This document shows, piece after piece, positions 33,413 through 44,218 of a DNA stretch of 64,000 bases. The notes under the pieces were generated by a model, which worked only from the letters and a program-made list of their open reading frames with translations, was not told where the DNA came from and did not search any database. The stretch comes from Morella rubra (Eukaryota; Streptophyta; Magnoliopsida; Fagales; Myricaceae). The stretch is from positions 16,695,324 through 16,759,323 of the forward strand of contig CM025853.1 in NCBI GenBank assembly GCA_003952965.2, in the 5' to 3' direction. The number at the start of each line of letters is the position of its first letter. The first letter of the stretch is position 1. Made by a program: the position numbers and the translations under genes.

Positions 33413-36246
33413 ATCTGTCAGTATACTTTGGAGCTCTCTCGTATTCAAGATTTGGTCCCTACACCGGCCATTGAGGCCCTCGAACATGATCTGCAATGGC
33501 AACTTCAGGATATGTTGAAACGTGAGGAGGATTTATGGCGTTGTAAATCGAGGCTGTAGTGGCATTCTATGGCTGACTTAAACACCAAATTTTTTCATTT
33601 ATCCACGGTGGTTAGAAAACGGCGAAATTGCATTGAGGGTATTAAAACAGAGGACGGTATTTGGCTTAATACCTGTGAAGAGATAGGTAACCACTTTGTC
33701 ACCTCTTTTCTGCTCTGTTTACTTCGTCGTCACCTATGTTTGGTCCGGAAATTGCCTCTCTTATTTCTCCTGTTATTTCTGATGATGAGAATGTTCCTTT
33801 ATGCCTTGTCCCGGATGAGATTGAGATTTGGCTTGCTTTGCGTTCCATTGGTGCTCTTAAGGCCCCTGGCCCTGATGGCATCTCTGCCCTTTTTCATCAC
33901 TCTTTTTGGAGTTCCGTGTAAGTTGATGTGATCCCGGCCGTGCAATCTTTTTTCTTATCTGGTTTTCTCCTTAAATCTCTCAATCACACTAATATCGCCC
34001 TCATCCCCAAGAAAGACAATCCTACTCTTGCCTCTCATTTTAGACCGATTAGCCTTTGTAATGTCATTTACAAGGTGATTTCCAAAATTCTATTCTCTCG
34101 CCTTAAACCTCTTCTCCATAAGCTTATTTCCCCTTTGCAAGCCGGGTTTGTTCCTAAATCGCCTTATTCACGAAAACTCTATCCTAGCTCATGAACTCAT
34201 CCACAAATTAAAACACCACAGAGGGAAGCGTGGTTTGATGGCTCTTACAGTTGACATGGCACAAGCCTATGATAGTATTGAGTGGGCTTTTCTTTTTGAG
34301 GTCTTACGATGCTTTGGTTTTTCTGCTTCTTGGATTCAGTTGATTACACAGTGTGTCTCCACGGTTTCGTTCTCTTTGTTATTGAATGGAGGTACTCATG
34401 GTTTCTTTTGCCCTCAGAGGGGTCTTCGCCAAGGCGATCCTATTTCACCGTTCTTGTTTATTTTGCACTTTGAGGTCCCCTCTTGATTGTTTGCGGTGGC
34501 TGAACATCATTCGCTTTTCTTAGGTATCAAAGTCTCTCGGCATGCCTCCACTATCTCTCACCTTATGTTTGCTGATGACCTTATGGTCTTTAGCCGTGCA
34601 CGTGTGGTTGATGCTGAAACTATTAATTTCTGCCTGCTAACTTATTCCCAGTGGTCTGGGCAGAAGATTAGTGCTCTTAAATCTGGAATTTTTTTTTCAG
34701 TTCCAATACCGTGCCTTCTCTGGTTCATGATATTTGCCATTCCTTGGATTTAAAGAAAACTGCTTTGGGGGGTAAATATCTTGGCCTCCCACTTCTATTC
34801 CCGCGCTCTCGTATGGCAGCCTTTAAAGAGCTTCAAGCTAGGATTTTCTCTCGTATGAATGGTTGGCAAGCCAAATGCCTTTCACAAGCTGGCAGGTTGA
34901 CCCTTATCAAGTCGGTGGCAGCCTTTATTCCTGTATATTCGATGTCCACTTTTCTTCTCCCGAAATGTTGGAGTCAATCTATAGATCGAAGCTTTAAGAA
35001 TTTCTTTTGGGGCTTCAAGGCTGATCAACGTCACCTTACTCCCTTGGCGTGGTCTATGGTTTGCAAGCCTAAAGAGTTGGGCGGGTTAGGCCTTCGCCGA
35101 ATGTTTGATATGAATAGATCTTTAATTGCTAAGCTGGGTTGGTTTTATCTCTTCCAGACCTCAGGCCCTTTGGGTTCAGGTTCTTCGCGCCAAATATTTC
35201 CATGATGCTACCTCGCTCGCTGAGTGTGTTAAAAAACCCTTGAGTTCCTGGATTTGGCAAGGTATTCTCGCTTGCAGGGATATTCTGGATAACGGTCTGT
35301 TTTTTGTTGTCTCGTCGGGGGCTTCTATTCGGGTGTGGTCTGACCCATGGGTCTCGAGGCTGCCTGGATTTCGTGTCCAACCTCTTTTTCCCAGCCTCCC
35401 TCCCGCTGCTTCTCCTAGCCATGTTAGTGAGCTTATTGATGGTTTCTCGGGTCAACGGAATCGGCCCTTGTTGGATCAGTTGTTCTCTACTGATTGCGTC
35501 TCTAAGATCCTTTCTATTCCCTTACCATCCATTTACCCTTCTGATTTGCTGACTTGGCGTCTGGAACATTCGGGGGAGTTTTCTGTCAAGTCTGCTTACT
35601 ACTCTGATCAAGCTGCTCGTTTCTCTCATCCTTTTGATATGCCCTCTTTCAATTGGGCGCAGCTTTGGAAGGCAAAGCTTCAAGGGCGGCTTAAAACTTC
35701 TTCTCTGGAAGTTTGCGAGTAGAGCTTTACCGGTCAAGTCCCCGTCTGTTCTTCTTGGCAGATCAAGTGTTTGAGGATTTTTTCCTCTGCCCCTTTGCCG
35801 CTCGGCGCCTGAATCAGAGGAACATCTTGCCTTTTAATGCCTTTTTGCTAAAATTTTGTGGGGTGAGGCCCACTGGCCCTTTCGTATGGAAGCTCTACAG
35901 CATCTGGATATTTCCTCCTGGCTGTCCTTTATTTTGAATGCTACTGTTTCCCTGCCCTTGTCTTCCTCTTCGGCTCGAGATTGAATTCTTCAGGCGTCTA
36001 TTATCTTGGATGTCATGTGGTTTGCTCGTAATCAAGTTGTTCATGGTGAAGCTAGCTTTCATCATTCTGAGTTGAATGCGAATATAAAGAGGCATTTTAT
36101 GGAGCATCGTGCTGCCTGGCGTGATTTTGATAGGCGGCTGTATTTCGTGTGGAAGCCTCATGACTTGGGCTTTTGGAAATTTAATTGTGATGCGGCACTT
36201 CGTGGTAATATGAGCTTTCTAGTCGCTGTTGGTCGTGATGATCAAG
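33413..36246 (+). pseudogene. L1-type LINE, 5'-truncated, part 1 (RT and start of RNase H)
   Basis: Decayed ORF2 of a plant L1-like retrotransposon. It begins in the region between endonuclease and reverse transcriptase (MADLNTKFFHLSTVVRKRRN). Reverse-transcriptase motifs follow across frames: ALIPKKDNPTLASHFRPISL, VDMAQAYDSIEW with the first catalytic Asp, GLRQGDPISPFLF, and FADD at about 34,567. The zinc-finger-like connecting region follows (EHSGEFSVKSAYY near 35,570), then the start of RNase H, FWKFNCDAALRG near 36,170. Stops and frameshifts split it into at least seven frames. The endonuclease and ORF1 are missing, the usual 5' truncation. The hAT element at 36,247 interrupts it. Confidence 0.88.
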
Positions 36247-36337
36247 CAGTGGCGGATGCAGGGGGTGGCCGCCCCCCATTGGACCGGCAAAAAAAAAAAT
36301 TTTACATTTAAATTTTTTTTTAATTCATATGTTGGTC

Positions 36338-36524
36338 TGGGCCTATGGGAGCCCGATCCCCATAGGCCCAGGCCAACCCTGATTTTTTCCTGTAGGGCTT
36401 GGGCCCGTTAGGCCCAGGCCCTTTATTTTTTAATATGCAAAGGGTGAAATGGCGTCGTTTCACCCTCTGCCTTAAAAAAAAAAAAAAAAAAAAATCAAAA
36501 TAGGTGAAACGGTGTGTTTCACCT
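36338..36524. promoter_or_regulatory. Subterminal hairpins of the hAT element
   Basis: Three perfect inverted repeats lie near the left end: TGGGCCTATGGG/CCCATAGGCCCA (36,338-36,349 and 36,359-36,370), AGGGTGAAA/TTTCACCCT (36,441-36,449 and 36,458-36,466), and AGGTGAAAC/GTTTCACCT (36,502-36,510 and 36,516-36,524). Repeated subterminal motifs are known transposase-binding sites in hAT elements, so that is the likely role here. Confidence 0.5.
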
Positions 36525-36764
36525 TGTTTTAACAAAACACGTTCTTCTTCCCTTTCTCTCTCTCTCTCTCTCTTCGAACTTTCCCTCCTTCACTCTTTCT
36601 CGCCCACCGCTGCACCATCATGCCCACGGTCACTGCCCCGTTGTCCACCGGACCACCGCCCACCGCGCACCACTGCAGCTACCAGCTGCACCGCAACACC
36701 AGCATCCAGGCTCCAGCCGCTGCGCCGCACCACCAGTCCACCACTGCAGCTGTTGTGACTTGTG

Positions 36765-36810
<46 letters not shown>

Positions 36811-37385
36811 TCTCTCTCTGCCACGGCCCACACCCCACAGTCCACATTCTCTCTCTCTCTCTCTTGCTCTTTGCGTGCCGGCTCTGCCTCTTTCTCTCAA
36901 CTCTAAACTCTCGGTCTGCCTCTCTCTCTTGACTCTCAGCTCTCTCTCAAATTCTCAATCTCATTATTTTGATTTTTGACGGTTTCAATTTTTGCAGGAT
37001 CCCCGAGATTTTACATTTGAAAATTGCTGGCCCTCCGACCCTAGTACGTCTCTCTATTCAAGATTCTCTATCTACAATTAAGTAGAAAAATTCATTTATT
37101 TAGTATGCTAAAAATGCTTTAGGGTTTGGAATTTTATGATTTGTGAAATTGTTGAGGATGAGATTGAATTGGTTTGGATATTTGTGGGTTGTGAAATTGT
37201 TGGAGGATGAGGTTGGAGGTGAAATTGTTGAGGATTGATTGAATTGGTTTGGATATTTATGGTTTGTGAAATTGTTGGAGGATGGGATTGAATTGGTTTG
37301 GAATTTGGATAAATTTGTGAAACTGTTTATTTGAAAATTGTTTATTTGAATTGGTTTGTGAAATTGTTTTCATTTTTGAATAATT

Positions 37386-37690
37386 TGATTGTAATATCAA
37401 TTGAATGCAATGTAATTAGATTGGAATTTGGATTTGAATTAGGGATTTTAACCTTTTGTGACATTGGGGATTTTTTTAAATAGTATCATTTTTAATTAAT
37501 TTGATTGTAATATCAATTGAATGCAATGTAATTAGATTGTAATTTGGATTTGAATTAGGGATTTTGACATTTTGAAATTGGGATTTTTTTGGTAGTATTT
37601 TTTTAATTAATTTGATTGTAATATCAATTGAATGCAATGTAATTAGATTGAATTTGGATTTGGATTTGATTTGAATTAATTAGATTGGAA
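37386..37690 (+). repeat. Three-copy minisatellite in hAT leader
   Basis: A unit of about 115 bp is repeated three times, each holding TTTGATTGTAATATCAATTG, AATGCAATGTAATTAGATTG and GGATTTGAATTAGGGATTTT. A separate degenerate repeat based on GTGAAATTGTTGGAGGATG precedes it at 37,145-37,310. The region probably lies in a 5' intron that ends TTTGTTTAG just before the ATG at 37,756. Confidence 0.75.
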
Positions 37691-37755
37691 TTTGGATTTT
37701 TGAGTTGTGATCCAATTGATTGATTGTCTTCACTTTGTTTTATTTTGTTTAGATA

Positions 37756-40121
37756 ATGGATAAGTTTGTGATAAGAAAGCCACGCAGCGTGGAGTCGTCT
37801 AATACTCCTAACGTGGCTACTAATTCTGAGATGGATAGTAGTTCAAAAAGACCTCGCATTATGTTTAATCCGGATGATATTATTGCTGACCCAGGGTTAC
37901 GTAAACCTATTGAAGAATATGATGTTGGGATTAGGATCAAGTTCGTAGGGAGTACTTGATCAAAGGTCCTTTTCAACCCGTGGCCATGATTTTCCCAAGA
38001 AGCAAGAAATGAGGAGTTTTAGGGAGTATGGTTTAAAGATTTTAATTGGTTGGAATATAGTGTATCAAAGGATGAAGCATATTGCTTGTGGTGTTATCTG
38101 TTTAGGCGACCTAGAGGAGGGAAGTCTGGGGGAGATAAGTTTACATCTACGGATTTAGCAATTGGAAAAAGGCAGTGGAAGTTTTTGGTGAACATGTTGG
38201 TGCACATGATAGTGCTCACAATGAAGCTAGAAGACAATGTGAAAGACTTGAAAATCAGCGACAAAGTGTGTCGCACATGTTATCCGCACACGAGCACGAT
38301 CAAGAGAATGCTTATCGCATTCGTTTAACAGAGGTTTTAGATGCCGTTCGTTATCTTTTGGGGCAAGGATTAGCTTTTCGTGGTCATGACGAGTCTGAGA
38401 GTTCAATAAGGAAGGACAATTTTCTTGAGCTTCTGAAACAACGTGATGAAAAGGTTGCTAAGACACTTAACACTAATGCTCCTGGAAACAACCAAATGAC
38501 TGCTCCAAATATTCAGAAGGAAATGGGAGTGCTTGTGCAGCTCAGACCACACTTGCCATCATTAAAGAAATTGGAGATGGATTTTATTCTCTTATGGTTG
38601 ATGAGTCTCGAGATAATTCAGTGAAGGAGCAAATGGCAGTGGTTTTGAGATTTGTGAACATACGTGGACAGGTGATTGAAAGGTTTCTTGGTGTGGAACA
38701 TGTTTCTGATACTTGCTCTGAATCTTTGAAAAAAAGTATAGACAAATTGTTTGCAAGACATGGGTTGTCAATATCCAGATTGAGAGGTCAAGGGTATGAT
38801 GGGGCATCAAACATGCGAGGCGAGTTCAATGGGTTGAAGTCACTCATTTTGAGGGACAATCCTTCTGCTATTATATCCATTGTTTTGCTCACCAACTTCA
38901 ATTGGCTGTTGTGGGTATTGCAAAGAATAACTTGCAAGTTGGTGATTTTTTTAATTATACTTCCTCGATTGTGAATATGGTCGGAGCGTCATGTAAAAGG
39001 AAAGATGCTCTTCGGCAAAGTTGTCATGAGAAGATAGTGGAGCGGTTGGACAAAGGAGAGATTTCTAGTGGAAGGGGCAAAAATCAAGAAACCAGTCTCG
39101 CACGACCAGGTGATTATTATATTTCATTATAATATTAATAGACTTTTTTTTTTTTTTGTTTATAGTTTTATAATTCCTATAATATTGTAGGTGACACTCG
39201 TTGGGGTTCATACCACCTTACAATAATCCGTCTCTTCACTATGTGGTCATCAGTATTGGAAGTGCTTGAACATATAAAAGATGATGGTACTCTCCCAGAA
39301 CAAAGATCCACGGCTATGAGTTTGATGGATAAGATGGAAAATTTTGAGTTTGTATTCACTATGCATATGTTAAGGAATATAATGGGAATTACAAATGAAT
39401 TGTCACAAGCCTTACAGCGAAAAGATCAAGATATTGTTAATGCTATGGGTTTGGTTGAAGTTGTGAAGGAACAGTTGCAAGAAATGAGAGAATAGAATGG
39501 GATGGATTCTTGGAAGAAGTCAAAACTTTTTGTGTGGATCACTCTATTAGTGTGCCGAATATGGAAGACATTATACCAACTCGTAGTCGTTCGAGGCGTG
39601 GAGGGCAACTTATTACTTATTTCCATCATTTTCGTGTGGAAGTGTTTTGCCAAGTTATTGATTTGATCATTCAGGAGATGAATAATCGGTTCACAGAAGC
39701 AAATACGAAGTTACTTCTTTGCATAGCATGTCTTGATCCAAAAAATTCATTCTCAGCGTTTGATCATGCCAAGTTACGTCGTCTTGCTGAGCTTTATCCA
39801 AAAGATTTCACAGTAGATGATCATTTGATACTTAAAAATCAGCTTAATACCTATATTAGAGATGTTAGAAGAAATGCTGCTTTTTCTGGGCTTCAAGATA
39901 TTGGAGGTCTTGCTATGAAGATGGTTGAGACAAAAAAGAATACTCTATTTCCATTAGTTTATCGACTTATTGAGTTGGCATTGGTCTTACCAGTTGCAAC
40001 TGCAACCGTTGAAAGAGTATTTTCTGCGATGAATATCATCAAGAGTGATTTGCGTAATAAGATGGGAGATGACTGGATGAATGATTGCATGGTAGTGTAC
40101 ATCGAGCAAGAAGTTTTTTAA
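37756..40121 (+). pseudogene. hAT transposase (TTF finger, DUF4371, hAT dimer)
   Basis: Start MDKFVIRKPRS at 37,756 follows a TTTAG acceptor. A TTF-type zinc-finger region lies near 38,040-38,250 (WLEYSVSKDEAYCLWCYLF, then GFSNWKKAVE in another frame). The DUF4371-like part follows with YDGASNMRGEFNG and HCFAHQLQL (about 38,780-38,910). An intron from about 39,111 to 39,190 (CCAG/GTGATT to TTGTAG/GTGACA) joins ARPG to DTRWGSH. The hAT C-terminal dimerisation region ends the protein (LALVLPVATATVERVFSAMN, about 39,975-40,035), with stop at 40,119. At least four frameshifts occur, near 37,935, 38,020, 38,150 and 38,560, and one stop at about 39,493. The enzyme would excise and reinsert the element by cut and paste; this copy cannot be made whole. 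Confidence 0.85.
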
Positions 40122-40364
40122 AATATTGAGAACGAAGCCATTTTGCAACATTTTTAGAAGATGCAAAAACGTAGGATGCAATTGTCATCTCTCAGTCGTA
40201 GTACATAGTACGGTACGTGTATTTTATTATTTTTAATGTTTTTAGTCTTTAATTTTCAATATTGTAACTATAAGAAATTTTTTTGCATTACGAAGGAAAA
40301 AAAATTCTTGTCATTTTACGTTAAAAGTTCGACCCCCTGAATTTTGATCCTGGATCCGCCACTG

Positions 40365-40800
40365 TGATCAAGGCCATATTATAGGGGCTTGGAGCGGCTT
40401 TCTGGTGTCTTCTAACCCCATCCTTGCTGAACTTCGTGCCATACTCCTTGCCTGCCATTCTGCTGAATTGCCCCTGGTTCCTTCTGTGACCTTTGAGAGT
40501 GACTCTTTGTGCTCTTGTCGTATTGTTAACAACCCTACCTTCCTCGTTGAAGGCCCTTTGCTGTTCCAAGCCACCCTCATCAGAGACTTTTTTCGAAGAC
40601 ACTCTGCTTGGCGGTTGATTTGGATCCCTCGGAGACAAAATCTTATGGCTCATCGCCTCGCGGCTTGGACGGCCTCTTCCTTTGTTTTTGATGCTCTTGT
40701 TATTTCGCGTCTTCCTTTGTATGTTACGTCTATTGATGATCCTTTTGGATCCCCCCTAATGTAATGTATCTTGGTTCCTTTGCCTAGAAAAAAAAAAAAA
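40365..40800 (+). pseudogene. L1-type LINE, part 2 (rest of RNase H, tail)
   Basis: Continues the RNase H domain after the hAT insertion: GAWSGF then ILAELRAILLACHSAE with the catalytic Glu, then TFESDSLCS with the second Asp. WIPRRQNLMAHRLAAW follows and the stop is at 40,762. The element ends with a short 3' sequence TTTGCCTAG and a poly(A) tail (40,788-40,800), typical of plant L1 elements. No clear target duplication was found. The stretch 40,801-41,040 beyond it shows no gene. Confidence 0.88.
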
Positions 40801-41040
40801 TTAAGAAGATGCCAAGATTAAACGGTGCAACTTTTCCTCCTCTTCGTTCGGGCTCATAATTAGATAGACTTAAAAAGTTACAGTTATTTGCTTTTAGTAT
40901 TATCAAATTACAGAAACGAACATATTTGGTCCAAATGAGTAATTAATCGCAGCATACCTCTTTTCAATATGTATCACCAAATTCGTTGCTTTCTTTAATT
41001 TATTTAAAAATAGTACATGACTGCATCTTTTCATACTAAA

Positions 41041-41882
41041 AGCCAACAACCGCTCTTAAGGATTCAGATGATGGGCGGCGGATTTGGGTCCTTGGTAATC
41101 AACTTGGTAGAGAAGCTCATCTAAATTGTCTCTGCTGCTTCTATTTGTGAATCCCATCGATCCATGTTAAAGGAGATGTGGAGGTGGATTTGGATGTGTT
41201 TTTGGCCCTTTATAATCAGCATGGTAGACAGATCACCTGAATTTCGACTTCCTCGCTGCTTGTACTTTTGGCTTCCATTGAGCTTGGTTTAAGGGGATGG
41301 GGAGGTGGATTTGGATGCGTCTTCGGCCGTTTATAATCAGCATGGCAGACAAATTCACCTGAATTGTCGACGTCCCCAGTACCGCTTGTACTTTTGGCTT
41401 CCATTAAGCCTGGTTTAAGGGGATGGGAAGGTGGATTTAGAAAAATACTTGGTGTTCTTTCTGGGTTCTTCCAGATTCTTCTTGGGAAGAATCCAACCGC
41501 TCAGAATCTCTGGGTGTATAGGACCCACTTCTAAAATGAATCCTGAGCCGTTGGATTCTTTTAGAAGAACCTGAAAAGAACTCAAGAAGAACACCAAACA
41601 TTTCTCGTGAATTTGGGTGTGTTTTCGGCCAGAATAATTGGCATGGTAGACAAGGTCATTTGAATTGTCCTCTTGTCTAGTACTTTCAACTTTCATAGGG
41701 CCTAGTCTAAAGTAATGGGGAGGTGGACTCGGATGCGTTTTCAGTCCTTTGTAATCAATGTCGTAGAGAAGCTCATTTGAAACGCAGGAAGAAGAGGCCA
41801 AGGAGGAGGTGCTGCTAGTGGATGCAAAAAGGTAAGAAGCGGTAGTAAGGAGACACAAGAGAAGGACATGGGAAGAACTCAT
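41041..41882 (-). pseudogene. Secreted tandem-repeat proline-rich precursor, broken
   Basis: The ATG at 41,882 starts a hydrophobic signal peptide (about residues 1-23: MSSSHVLLLCLL, SYLFAS) and a Ser-rich segment. Five tandem repeats of about 38 residues follow. The cores read DIDYKGLKTHPSPPPH, HANYSGRKHTQ (interrupted), HADYKRPKTHPNPPPH, HADYKGPKTHPNPPPH and VDYQGPKSAAHH. Between cores lie basic/Ser-rich linkers of the type LKPGSMEAKSTS. The repeats sit near 41,780, 41,630, 41,330, 41,215 and 41,075. A TATA box lies 39-48 bp upstream. A 168-bp MITE splits repeat 2. One-base losses in repeats 2 and 4 and a stop after repeat 4 also break the frame; the open frame ends at 41,415. Acidic residue next to Tyr and the many Pro suggest sulfated or hydroxylated peptides, by inference only. 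I do not recognise the family. Confidence 0.6.
41439..41606. mobile_element. MITE inside the repeat-protein gene
   Basis: A 168-bp element with inverted ends AGAAAAATACTTGGTGTTCTT and, inward from the right, GAGAAATGTTTGGTGTTCTT. It is flanked by GTGGATTT (41,431-41,438) and GTGAATTT (41,607-41,614), an 8-bp duplication with one change. It interrupts the second protein repeat and shifts its frame. Confidence 0.8.
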
Positions 41883-41920
41883 TTTTTCTATTGCTAAAAC
41901 AAGAATGAGTAGGAAATCGA

Positions 41921-41930
41921 GTATATATAG
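41921..41930 (-). promoter_or_regulatory. TATA box of the repeat-protein gene
   Basis: CTATATATAC on the minus strand, 39-48 bp upstream of the ATG, leaving room for a 5' UTR of about 15-20 bases. It supports 41,882 as the true start. Confidence 0.5.
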
Positions 41931-42189
41931 AAGACTAAGCGTTTGATAAAAATCTTGATGGAATTAAATTAGAAATAATTGCTGTGGTCCATTTAGAGTT
42001 ATGGACGACCACATAATTAACTAATTAATCACAAATCTCAATCTGATCACAAATCACAATCTATATTTTCATGATCTTCGTAAATCAAGAAGATATAAGC
42101 CATATACTAATACTGTCTTTACACTACCATTTTTTTCAAAAGAATTGTGGCTTGCCACTGTTCAAAAGAAAATAACAAGAAGTTATTGA

Positions 42190-42530
42190 AAACTCACAAA
42201 GATGGGATGTTTCAAGCATCATGCTGGCCTTGAGTTGAGAACAAGTTTGGCATTTTCGCCAGGTGCCGGTACTGTTGTAATTCCTCCATATATAAAACCT
42301 ATCTCTCTTCTTCCATGACTAAAAACTGAAATAACATATTTTATGGCATGCATTGACCATTTCACCATTCTCCTTAAAATTCTTAGAACACATATAAGTC
42401 ATATTGAAAAAGGCAGCAGCTGCTTGTATGATTGGATGGATAATACATTTCCGTCTCGGTCTATAATTTTCCAAATAGCGTCGTAAAAGGTGTAATTAAT
42501 AATATTTTGCTATTAATTTCGCAATTGACT
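42190..42530 (-). pseudogene. hAT transposase-like fragment, copy D, part 1
   Basis: Minus-strand remnant aligned to copy B near 24,300-24,610. It keeps the donor-like CCCATCTTTGTGAG, the cluster encoding KNFKEND (near 42,370) and the sequence encoding PIIQAAAA (near 42,420). It is more diverged than copies A and B and full of stops. It breaks off near 42,530, where unrelated sequence begins. Confidence 0.6.
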
Positions 42531-42879
42531 AATAATTGGGATACCAATAATGACCAGTCATTACATCTCAAAGAACGAAGAACCACCCTCTATGATGGAA
42601 CCCAACAATTGACTCACGCTGAAATACTGAAATGCAATAGAAAATACTCCAATTTGGGCTGGAGACAATTACAAATAAAATTCACTACCTAGTCTATTTG
42701 TGTTAGACTAATTTATGAAAAAGCAAATCAACAGCTACCTCCTCGATAAACTCAACTAACTCCTCAACTAACTCCTAAACAAACTCAATAGTATCTTCCA
42801 ACTATACGCTAAAGACAAGCCCTTTGAATAGCTCCTGCTTCCACATCAGCTTCCTTTTGAAATGGTCCTGCACTTTCTG

Positions 42880-43060
42880 TAGTCAACATATCCAAGTGTC
42901 GTGAATTTGGTTTCCTAATTCTTCGAGACCTATGACTCTACGACCAAGGTATCCGGCCACCAATGCACCAAATAATACTAATAAAGAGACCCCAATACAA
43001 CCAATAACAAGTAGCTAAAAAGGAAGGAATCGAATACATATAAATTCTATATTGATATCT
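42880..43060 (-). other. Hydrophobic coding-like stretch, unassigned
   Basis: One minus frame reads LLVIGCIGVSLLVLFGALVA followed by GYLGRRVIGLEELGNQIHD, a convincing transmembrane segment with a charged tail. It sits between the two parts of copy D, replacing the middle region of the transposase. Another frame is open across 42,938-43,183, but with less sensible composition. The source gene is unknown and no start or splice site is assigned. Confidence 0.3.
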
Positions 43061-43109
43061 CATTCTATCAACGTGGAATAGTTTTCCTACTCCCCAAATA
43101 ATCCATAAG

Positions 43110-43730
43110 ACACCCTTATTGATATATATATCGAAAGATTCCACCAATGATCTTGTTCTGAGATTTTGAATTACATATTTCAATGAGCCTAATCATTATA
43201 TATATCGCTTGAAGATCTTTTGATATTCTCACCGTATTCGCTAATTTCCTTTGAGATATCAGATATGAGTGGTGATTTGAGAGTTAAAGAATAGATGGAG
43301 TCATTTTCAACAAGGCCTTTCACAAAATCATTGAAGAAAAGTATTTGAATGGTTTTAGAATGTATGTCCTCGGAGATGAAAAACTTAGCCAAGTGTTTAT
43401 TCACTCTAAACTTACCTTCTTCGGTATATTCGTTTGGAATATTGTATGATGATGATGTGGGAATTGAAAACTTGGCACTCTAATATGCCATTTGATGCTC
43501 CTAAACATTAACTTTCTTACTGAGAGTGTTAAATACTTGTACTACTTCTAATTTAATAGCTTCAGGGACTCATTGGAAAATTTTAATGTCATGGCCTCTA
43601 AGTCCAAGCAAAGACAATTTAACCCTTGATATGCCTCCAGAAAAATTACCACGGCAAAACTTACAGAAAAAAACACCATTCTTTAAATCCTCCACATACA
43701 TCCACAATAAATTTTTCTTCTTTTCCATGT
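43110..43730 (-). pseudogene. hAT transposase-like fragment, copy D, part 2 (BED exon)
   Basis: Starts MEKKKNLLWMYVEDLKNG at about 43,729, with a BED-like finger (CKFC pair) and later SAKFSIPTSSSYNIPN and VNKHLAKFFISED. It is aligned with copy B 25,240-25,867. Stops occur in the linker near 43,500-43,560. The sequence upstream of the ATG keeps the GCACATAG acceptor-like site seen in A and B. Confidence 0.7.
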
Positions 43731-43894
43731 GTTTATTTCTGTCCTATGTGCAATGAATCATGCAAAATTATATCGTCTGAACAATGATAATTTATATTTT
43801 ACAGATCTTATCCATTGCCTTAATTCATTTGGTTATATATGGACCTTCCAAAGATTGGTTTCATTCTGAGTTAAACTTTTGATTTGCGAACATA

Positions 43895-44110
43895 CGATTA
43901 GTGTGTCTGTTTATGGCCCAACCCAAATTTGGTCCATTTCGAACATTCCCTGAATTCATCACTATGGTCCATGATGGACATTGACCCTGCAATGTTTATG
44001 CCCTTGTCAATGTAGCTCCTAAGTGAACCCAGCTCTGTTTTTCAAAAGAAACCTTTTATCGATCTTGATTAGCCCAAAATTACCATCAGTTTTGTTTGGA
44101 AGATTGGAGA
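43895..44110. repeat. Dispersed repeat, copy 1
   Basis: Matches 46,595-46,800: shared blocks around TTTATGGCCCAACC, GACATTGACCC, AGCTCTGTTTTTCAAAAGAA and TCTTGATTAGCC. No coding content. Both copies flank the pair of Mutator-like elements, suggesting a local duplication. Confidence 0.6.
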
Positions 44111-44218
44111 TTCTTCTGCTCTTTATTCTAAAACCACCGTCTTTGACGTTAGTTGACTTAAATGTCAACTACAATATGTCCGTCAATGAGGGCCTTATAG
44201 AGTTAGTTAAAAAAATAA

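Larger units (their letters stand above)
36247..40364 (+). mobile_element. hAT transposon inserted in the LINE
   Basis: A 4,118-bp element with ends CAGTGGCGGATGCAGG and, inward from the right, CAGTGGCGGATCCAGG. It is flanked by a perfect 8-bp duplication TGATCAAG at 36,239-36,246 and 40,365-40,372. Removing it rejoins the LINE RNase H domain. It carries a transposase gene (37,756-40,121), subterminal hairpins near the left end, CT microsatellites (36,554-36,580; about 36,770-36,806) and a minisatellite in the leader region. It was autonomous in structure, but the transposase is now frameshifted. Confidence 0.93.

Noticed and set aside
35129..35455. Minus 108-codon frame in the LINE
   Set aside because: Antisense to the LINE polyprotein region, with no independent evidence.
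36504..36979. Open frames rich in Ser-Leu or Arg-Glu around the CT repeats
   Set aside because: They come from the (CT)n microsatellites in the hAT leader and occur on both strands with no domain.
42938..43183. Considered as a plastid gene transfer (membrane protein)
   Set aside because: The hydrophobic frame does not match any plastid protein I can name, so no organellar origin is claimed.
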